A DNA stretch of 64,000 bases, taken from assembly GCA_003255065.1 (NCBI GenBank), contig QAOA01005612.1, positions 174,924 to 238,923 on the forward strand, given 5' to 3'. The stretch's first letter is position 1. Each line of letters opens with the position of its first letter. The stretch is from Cercis canadensis (lineage: Eukaryota > Streptophyta > Magnoliopsida > Fabales > Fabaceae). The notes under the pieces are model-generated. The model was not told the origin of the DNA. It saw nothing but the letters and a program-made list of their open reading frames with translations, and did no database searches. The position numbers and the translations under genes were made by a program. Positions 57,443 to 64,000 of this stretch are shown piece by piece.

Positions 57443-59160
57443 TGATAACACATTATTTTATACTATTTGTTTCCCTTATACTTAGTCTTTTAGTGTGTAT
57501 TTCTAGTGATTTTTATGGCTTTTAGACATGTTTTGTAGATTTGGACTTGTTGGTGCTTGTAGATTTTAATTGCTTAATTATTAAATTCTGACATTGCTTA
57601 CATTTTCACCATATCTTTTGCTATAGATGTCCGATTAATGTGATTCCAGTCTCGTTGGAAAGCTTACAGAAAATTCCACATTTCATATGAAGAGCCCAGA
57701 AGCTGATTCTGGCGTTTGGACAAATGAAATTCACGTGCAAGCAGTCCAGATTTTCTGCTCCGCCCAGCACTCAGCCCATCATTAACTGATTCCTTTCCTT
57801 AGGGCTGCCTATTGGACCAGAGCATGTTTATTTGGGCCAACATCTGCTTTTTGGGCCAGCACACATGACACTAGGGCTTGATCATGCTTTTACCATTAAT
57901 AATTTAGGAAACTAGGTTTATTTTGTGATTAGGAAACCTAGAAGAGGCAGCCAGCTGGCAGCCAGCTAGTATATATTCTCAAGTTGTTGAGGCAAAACAT
58001 ACACAANTTACATTTTCACCATATCTTTTGCTATAGATGTCCGATTGATGTGATTCTAGTCTCGTTGGAAAGCTTACAGAAAATTCCACATTTCATATGA
58101 AGAGCCCAGAAGCTGATTCTGGCGTCTGGACAAATGAAATTCACGTGCAAGCAATCCAGATTTTCTGCTCCGCCCAGCACTCAGCCCAGCATTGACTGAT
58201 TCCTTTCCTTAGGGCTGCCTATTGGACCAGAGCATGTTTATTTGGGCCAACATCTGCTTTTTGGGCTAGCACACATGACACTAGGGCTTGATCATGCTTT
58301 TACCATTAATAATTTAGGAAACTGGGTTTATTTTGTAATTAGGAAACCTAGAAGAGGCAGCCAGCTAATATATATTCTCAAGTTGTTGAGGGAAAACATA
58401 CACAACCAGAGAGATATGAAATTCCTTGAGCTGCTGCTGCCTCCTATTTTCTGAGTTCGTTTTTCTACTTTTGCCTTATGTTTAAGCCTTCAATGGAGGG
58501 CTAAGTTCGTTTGTAATCAATTCAAGAGGAGCCAAACTTGACAATACAGAGTTCCTGTACTTCAACCGGGTTTGATTTAATTTATTTGAATTACTGTTTC
58601 TCCTCTTCTTCATGTGATTGAATGGTACTTTGATTCCATGAGTTGTATGAATTTAAATTAGTTGATTAGATTCATAACAGTAATCAGATTGATAATCATA
58701 CTTTAAAGGTCTTTAATATATGGTTAACTTGGATAATTCGGTTATTAAATTAATCTGGATTTAGTGATATAGAGCGGTTGCCTAGAGTCTTAATTCCATG
58801 ATTAATTGAATCCTGATTGGTAAATCAGTAGGAATTCTAAGTGTTATTGTTAGGGGTTCCAGGTAATACTTAACCAAAAATTAAATCAGATCTAGTTTAT
58901 CTTAAGTGAACAAGGATAAATTAAGGTTTGGTTGCCTGCTTGAGTTGATTGCGTTTTCTCTTATTTGATAAATTCAGTTTACTGTTTCCTTAATTCTTAA
59001 TATATTGCATTCAACACAAACCCCCCCTTATTCTATTCTTGCTTAAGTTCTTAAAAGATTAGTTGTTCTGGTGAATCCTTGGGAGACGACACTGGTTGCA
59101 TCCTATACTACAATTTAGTTGCAATTAGTAGTTTAATTTTGTACGGTTCGGCACCCGTCA
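57443..59160 (+). mobile_element. Solo LTR of the Athila family, target duplication ACCCT
   Basis: Plus-oriented copy of the LTR at 51133-52399 (TGATAACACATTATTTTATAC to TCGGCACCCGTCA), flanked by ACCCT at 57438-57442 and 59161-59165. It is 1718 bp as assembled; an N-linked duplication (57598-58405) accounts for ~410 bp, leaving ~1.3 kb. Confidence 0.93.
57598..58405. repeat. ~400-bp duplication joined by a single N (58007)
   Basis: 57598-58006 and 58008-58405 are nearly the same; the first copy has an extra 11 bp in a CAGCCAGCTGGCAGCCAGCT stretch. Both end AAACATACACAA. Confidence 0.92.
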
Positions 59161-59215
59161 ACCCTTTCTGTAAGGATTCACTTAAGCTGATAGAATTTTT
59201 TAAGTTATCCTCTCA

Positions 59216-59227
<12 letters not shown>

Positions 59228-59290
<63 letters not shown>
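59228..59290. repeat. Poly-T run of about 60 bases
   Basis: Uninterrupted T run. Length is likely unreliable. Confidence 0.9.
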
Positions 59291-59291
<1 letters not shown>

Positions 59292-59519
59292 AAAATGTAG
59301 CCATTAACTTCTTCTAGAGCTATTTCTTAGGCTACCTTTTGCAACTTTTCTGGTGAAGTTGACCCTTATCTTCTTATGGAGCTATCTAGGTTAACTTCTT
59401 TGGCTGGTGAGGAGAATTAGGGTAGCTCTTCTCTACCATTTTTTGTTTGGGAAATTAGCCTTTAGCTTCTGATGGAGCTATTACTAATTTATAGCTTTTG
59501 TTAAAGCTTAATGCTTTAT

Positions 59520-59990
59520 CCTCTCTAGGAGCTTAGTACACCGGTGTCTCTGGGAGCTTGCACTCTAGCTTCTCTGAGAGCTTGGTATTTCAGTGTCTCT
59601 TGGAGCTCGGTGCTTCAGCTGCTCTAGGAGCTTGGCACTTTAGCTTCTCTGAGAGCTTGGTACTTCAGCGTTTCTTGGAGCTTGACACTCTAGCTTCTCT
59701 AAGAGCTTGGTACTTTAGCATCTCATGGATCTTGACACTCTAGCTTCTCTAAGATCTTAGTACTTTAGCATCTCATGGAGCTTGACACTCTAGCTTCTCT
59801 AAGAGCTTGGTACTTCAACGTCTCTTGGAGCTTGGTGCTTCAACTTCTCTTGGAGCTTGACACTTTAGCTTCTCTGAGAGCTAGGTGCTTCAGCATCTCT
59901 TGGAGCTTGGCACTCTAGCTTCTCTAAGAGCTTGGTACTTCAGCGTCTCTTGGAACTTGGTGCTTCAGCTTCTTTAGGAGCTTGAACTGC
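59520..59990. repeat. ~24-bp minisatellite
   Basis: Units such as AGCTTCTCTGAGAGCTTGGTACTT and CAGCGTCTCTTGGAGCTTGG alternate about 19 times, giving higher-order spacing of 48-72 bp. The reading frames across it are repeat artefacts. Confidence 0.9.
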
Positions 59991-60781
59991 AATGAGGTGG
60001 CTGTTGGAGGAGTTGTAGGCACCTTAAGCTCTAAATAATTTTATGTTTCATAAGGCATATGCTTATAGTATTAAAGCCCTCAATCTTTGAAATGTTAAGT
60101 GTGATGGGAGTAGAGACATAAAGATTTTATTATGAGTTTGTCATAGAATCATGTATGTAAAGACGTTGTAGAAGCATATAAGATAAGAGATTACTAGGGA
60201 TGGAAGATCTCAAGTCTAAGCAAAGCATGAGCTTGTGCAAATTATGTTGTAAATGCAATTCATAATCTATAGCTGAAAACAGTTCATGTACAAATTTCTT
60301 TAATCATGGTAGAGTAGTTTAGCTAAAGATTCTAACATTAAAATGAATAGATAATCTATATGTAATGAGACAAGAAACTCTCTTGAAGTATGGATACTAA
60401 CATCTCTTCTTTTAAGTTATCAATATCAAATATATTTATATGGATAAAAAGAATTGGCAAGATAAATGCAAGCATTCAAGCATAAGGGAGTAATAGCATG
60501 TGCAGATGATCTAATCATGCTATGCAAAAGAATATTCTTACATAAAGTAGCAATCTAGACTTTCTATGGTGAAAATGGGATCATATGTCTTAATATTTAT
60601 ATGCATATTCTCACTAGGCAAAATATAGATTGATAAATGAAATGAGTGCACCTGGTCTGAAGAATCTCTAGGTGTTCTTTGTTGAAGCATCATTTTTAGT
60701 GCCATGGGAGCTATTTTTCCACAATGCCATGATGCTCTAGCTGTAGATGATGCTTCTTCTCATATTGCTGGGGCTTCCTGA
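59991..60781. other. Outer element interior, no gene
   Basis: AT-rich non-coding sequence between the minisatellite and the gag remnant. Confidence 0.45.
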
Positions 60782-63178
60782 TCACTTGCTGCAGCTATTG
60801 TGGCTTAGCCTTCTATTGTTGAAGACATCCATGATATTGATCTGTGGGTGTAAAAGCTTCATAGTCTGGATTTCTTTAACTTCTTTGGGAGTTAATGCCC
60901 TACCTTCTTTGGAGTTTGAATAGCTTATAGGTTGCTCATATTCCAAGAATCTATTACAAAACTCGTGAATCATGTGGCCCCAACTATGGATAGAGTTAGG
61001 TTTCAATTTAGAGTCCCAAGTAAAGGCCTGTAAGGGATTTTGAAAACTCCCTCAGACATAGATTAGTGTTACTTCTATGGATCCTCATGTCATCCAAAAA
61101 TGTCAAAATGTGCTTCCTAGCACTTCCAATCCCATCATACTTCTATAGTGCAGGTGCCTGGTAGTGCAGGGGATATGGCATAACAGTTATGCTTAGGTAA
61201 AAATGAGGTTGAAACTCCATCACAACGACATACTTATCCTTCTGCATTTCCAAAATCCTCCTTAGCTCATTCCTGGTAACTGGAATGTCTCAGGAATCTA
61301 ATGGTCATTTCAAAGTGGCTGGGGGAGTTCGAGCACCTCTTCTACAGCAGTTTGATGAACACACTTTTTATACAGTAGTTAACCCTCATATTTAGTTTTT
61401 TGAACCTCTTTTGAGCTTAATTGAGTAGGCTTGTGCCTCATTTCATGACTTTGGATCCATTTGTGCGTAATTGCATTTTTCAGCAATACTGAGCATTTTA
61501 TGTTGTCTCTGTGTTTCATGCATATCCTTAGTTCTGATGTCTAAAAATTTCAAGTCATACCTTGTAGGAAAGCTGAGAGAATTATCTACAACTTTCATTC
61601 AGGGATCCAAAGCCAATTTGGACGACCAGAAGGTCATATGCAGCCTGGAAGCCAAAGAAGACATGCTGTCGTAGGATCCTGACCCACATGTAGTGTTTGG
61701 GCCATAACTTGAGTGTAGATGTCATATGGACTTGAAATTGGTCCCATTGGAAAGCTAACAGACAAAACTTCAATTGTTATGCAGACTGGTTCACCAGATT
61801 TTATATTTTAGATGGTCTTATTTGCTATTGAAGTTGGCTTATGGTTCCAGAAACCTGTTGGCACTTAAATGGGCCTAACTTCCTCATGACAAGTCCAAAT
61901 GAGTCAAAACCAAAGCCCAATGAAAGCTAAGTCCCATGGGAATAAGTGTGCCTTAAAGGCAATTTGGGTGTGCATGTATTTTTGGAGGTCTATATGTTCA
62001 GAAAGGGGCAGCCGAAATTCATATTAGACACTTAAGATATTTTAGACAGCTTTTAAAGTTTTCTTAGTCTTTAAGTTTTTTCTCTAGATATTTTGTAAGA
62101 ACTTGGCTTCTCTTGTTCATGGAGGGCTAAATCATCAAATCAATCTAGGTTTTAGCTGTTCTGATTATTGATTCTGAGATTATGCTTTAATTGCTATTCA
62201 TTCAATGATTAATCTACTTCTTGCTTCCTCTGAACTATTCTGTTTGAATTGTTAAATTTGAATTTGGATCTTCATGTGTGATTGCTTAATTGCATGTAAT
62301 AAAAGAGGAACTTAAAATGTTAATTAATTTTTCTAAGCTTTTGGATGAATTAATTACCTTGGCTGGATCATGGACTTAGGTAAAACTGGACTTGAATGTT
62401 TGCTTAATTCATTTACTCTTAGTTAATATGAATTCTGGTTGCTTAACCAGTGGACATCCATAGAGGACTGAGAGGCTTCTTGATGTTTTCTAAGGCCAAG
62501 AACAAGATTAATAATTGAATGGATCATTGGAAATCAAGGATGGATTAAAATCAGAATTAGTTAAGACTTGGATTGGTTGTTTTCCCTAAAGTTTACCACT
62601 TATAATTAATTTTTGTTAATCACTAAAACAAACAAAAACCCTTGTTGATATGTTTCTTAATATGATTCACTACTCAGAATAATCTTTTGGTTCGACTTAG
62701 GGCTGCCTTATGCTACAAGTAGCTTAGGTAACCGACCTTAAACTTTTACTAATTTGAGGAGCCTCGGCAGCTCATCACAGTTCTCCTTTTTTCTCTCATT
62801 CGTCTTCTCAGCGAGGCCTTCCCTCCGCTTCTCCTTTAGAAGGGCAATGAAGTTGAGCTCATCTCTCATCTTAGTGACAGTGTCCAGCAGAATGTAAAGC
62901 ATAGAAGTTAGAATGACATTGTCTTCTTCTATAGCGTTGGTGTTAGTGCCTCTACCTCATCGTAAGAAGCCTCAGAATTGTACCACGTCTTCTCTAGAAT
63001 GCTCCGATTCTCTGTGGCCATTTGCACCATGGCCTCCTATTTCATCTAGTTGGCGGGCTCCCCCAGTATTTTCTTCATCTTGAGCGAGGCCACCATTGTC
63101 CTGTCTTTCTTCATCTTCGGGGAAATCATCTAAGTTGAAAGAGTGACGCTTTGAAATGTTTATCATTGCTATATACAC
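60782..63178 (-). pseudogene. Tat-like gag remnant, split by a solo LTR
   Basis: Reading minus: an acidic N-terminal part from 63178 (FNLDDFPEDEE), KMRDELNFIALLKEKRREGL at about 62900-62830, the solo LTR, then YDGIGSARKHILTFLDDM and NLCLREFSKSLTG (61140-61030), and LKPNSIHSWGHMIHEFCNRF (61010-60945). The last three are the conserved Ty3 gag core (YDG...LREFSKSLTG...SI.SW). Stops and a frameshift at about 61027 break the frame. No nucleocapsid knuckle or pol follows. Confidence 0.72.
61353..62777 (+). mobile_element. Solo LTR of the nested-Athila family, target duplication CAGTT
   Basis: 1425 bp, TGATGAACACAC to GCAGCTCATCA, same family as 43118-44547 but more diverged. Flanked by CAGTT at 61348-61352 and 62778-62782. 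It interrupts the minus-strand gag. Confidence 0.93.
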
Positions 63179-63179
63179 C

Positions 63180-63198
63180 TCCCCAGTGGAGTCGTCTT
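63180..63198 (-). other. Primer-proximal motif of the outer element
   Basis: The minus strand reads GACGACTCCACTGGGGAGG; CGACTCCACTGGGGA is the usual sequence just downstream of the 5' LTR in Tat-lineage elements. Confidence 0.5.
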
Positions 63199-63247
63199 TA
63201 ATGTTTTGTCGGATTTTAGTTGAGTTCGTAAATCATTTAGGGATGAG

Positions 63248-64000
63248 TAAATATAGCAATAGAGGAACTTAGCTTTGGTGGGCTTGGTTGGTGAACAGAT
63301 GATGCACCTTAGAGTCCTTTGTAGGACAACTTAGAGGACAATGGTCCCGAAGCCAAGAAAGATTGAGTCTTATGGCTCAATGGTTTCCTAACGTGGTTGA
63401 GTCAAACACTAGAGAGGATTTTGTGGTCCTTTAGCACTTGCTACATACATTCTGGGAATTTAGCCGAGTTAGCAGCATTTAAGGTAATGTTCATGGTGGT
63501 TTTAGATGCTTTTAGGAGCATTTATGGTAATGTTCTTGGATTTCATAAAGGAATCCAGAAATGATTAGTGAAGTTATGAAGTGGGATATTTAGTGAAGTT
63601 TAAGAATGTTTCTGGTGGTGGTTGTTGCAACAGAAAAACATTTAAGGATAAGGTTCTTCAATGTTGAGAACATTCTTAGGTTAAGGATGATTATGGCATA
63701 AGCATATTCAAAACACTGTTCTTCAACAGAGTCTCAAAAATGGCAGAGTTTCTAGGTATTTAGGTTCTAATGGACCTTGCCCTCAATGCTTGAAAATAGG
63801 TCTTATTTATAGCTGAATGGGAAGGCTTCTGACGGATTAAGCTGGAGAGGTTGCTTGGTTGAGTGGATTTAGGATTTAATGCAAAATAAGGCTTTATTAA
63901 GACAAAGTGAGTTTTTGGAAGGCTTTTGACGGGAATTAAATGTTCTAGAAGGCGTGCTATAAGGTTGCGTCTTTGACATTCTTTGGTCACAAGTAAAACC
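63248..64000 (-). repeat. Outer element 5' LTR, cut by the window edge
   Basis: Matches 38707-39002 and 52405-52863. Minus-strand TATA box CTATAAATAAGACC at 63799-63812. The rest of this LTR is outside the window. Confidence 0.82.

Larger units (their letters stand above)
38707..64000 (-). mobile_element. Outer Tat-like LTR retrotransposon, carrying nested insertions
   Basis: Direct repeats 38707-39002 plus 52405-52863 (left) and 63248-64000 (right) are LTR copies. Their TATA box reads CTATAAATAAGACC on the minus strand, and the gag remnant (63178 to 60782) is also on the minus strand, so the element is minus-oriented, with its 5' LTR running off the right edge. The interior holds an antisense ORF of plant-mobile-domain type and two tandem arrays. 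No pol domain remains between gag and the 3' LTR, so it was probably non-autonomous or was deleted. The left LTR is split by the Athila element. Confidence 0.75.

Overview
This window is nuclear DNA from a flowering plant, probably a woody eudicot. It shows intron-bearing plant gene families (CYP82-type cytochrome P450, UGT79-type glycosyltransferase, a VTE6/DUF92 exon fragment), AT-rich intergenic DNA, and most of its length is Class I and Class II plant transposons. No bacterial, viral or organellar operon structure is present. The sequence alone does not fix the species.

Layout. 1-799: 5' part of a minus-strand CYP82-like P450 with an in-frame stop. 1276-13891: a complete 12.6-kb Mutator-like element (MULE) with ~540-bp terminal inverted repeats and a perfect 9-bp target duplication. 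It holds a ~359-bp tandem array (about 7.3 copies), a mudrA-like transposase with two introns and two stops, and a convergent minus-strand gene for a GRF zinc-finger/coiled-coil/tail-anchor protein. 15003 to ~30208: a degenerate Ogre/Tat-like Ty3-gypsy element with an extra ORF1 before gag, a 1.5-kb solo LTR inserted in gag, loss of most of RT-RNaseH-integrase, a 30-bp tandem array and a truncated 3' LTR. 32658-34067: the one clearly intact host gene, a single-exon UGT79-like glycosyltransferase. 34743-34903: a VTE6-like exon fragment.

38707-64000 is a nest of retroelements. The outermost is a minus-oriented Tat-like element whose 5' LTR (63248 onward) leaves the window. Its 3' LTR (from 38707) is split by a 13.4-kb minus-oriented Athila element (39003-52399, duplication GAGTT). 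That Athila is split in pol by a younger Athila-type element (43118-46143, duplication TCTGT) that contains a 796-bp assembly gap. The interior of the outer element has two tandem arrays, an antisense ORF resembling plant-mobile-domain extra ORFs, a gag fragment, and solo LTRs of both Athila families (57443-59160, duplication ACCCT; 61353-62777, duplication CAGTT).

Assembly quality matters. Six single-N positions sit between adjacent near-identical direct copies of 47 to ~400 bp, which looks like overlapping contig ends joined without merging. Two more Ns lie in homopolymer runs. Host coding potential is limited to the P450 (broken or miscalled), the UGT and the VTE6 remnant.
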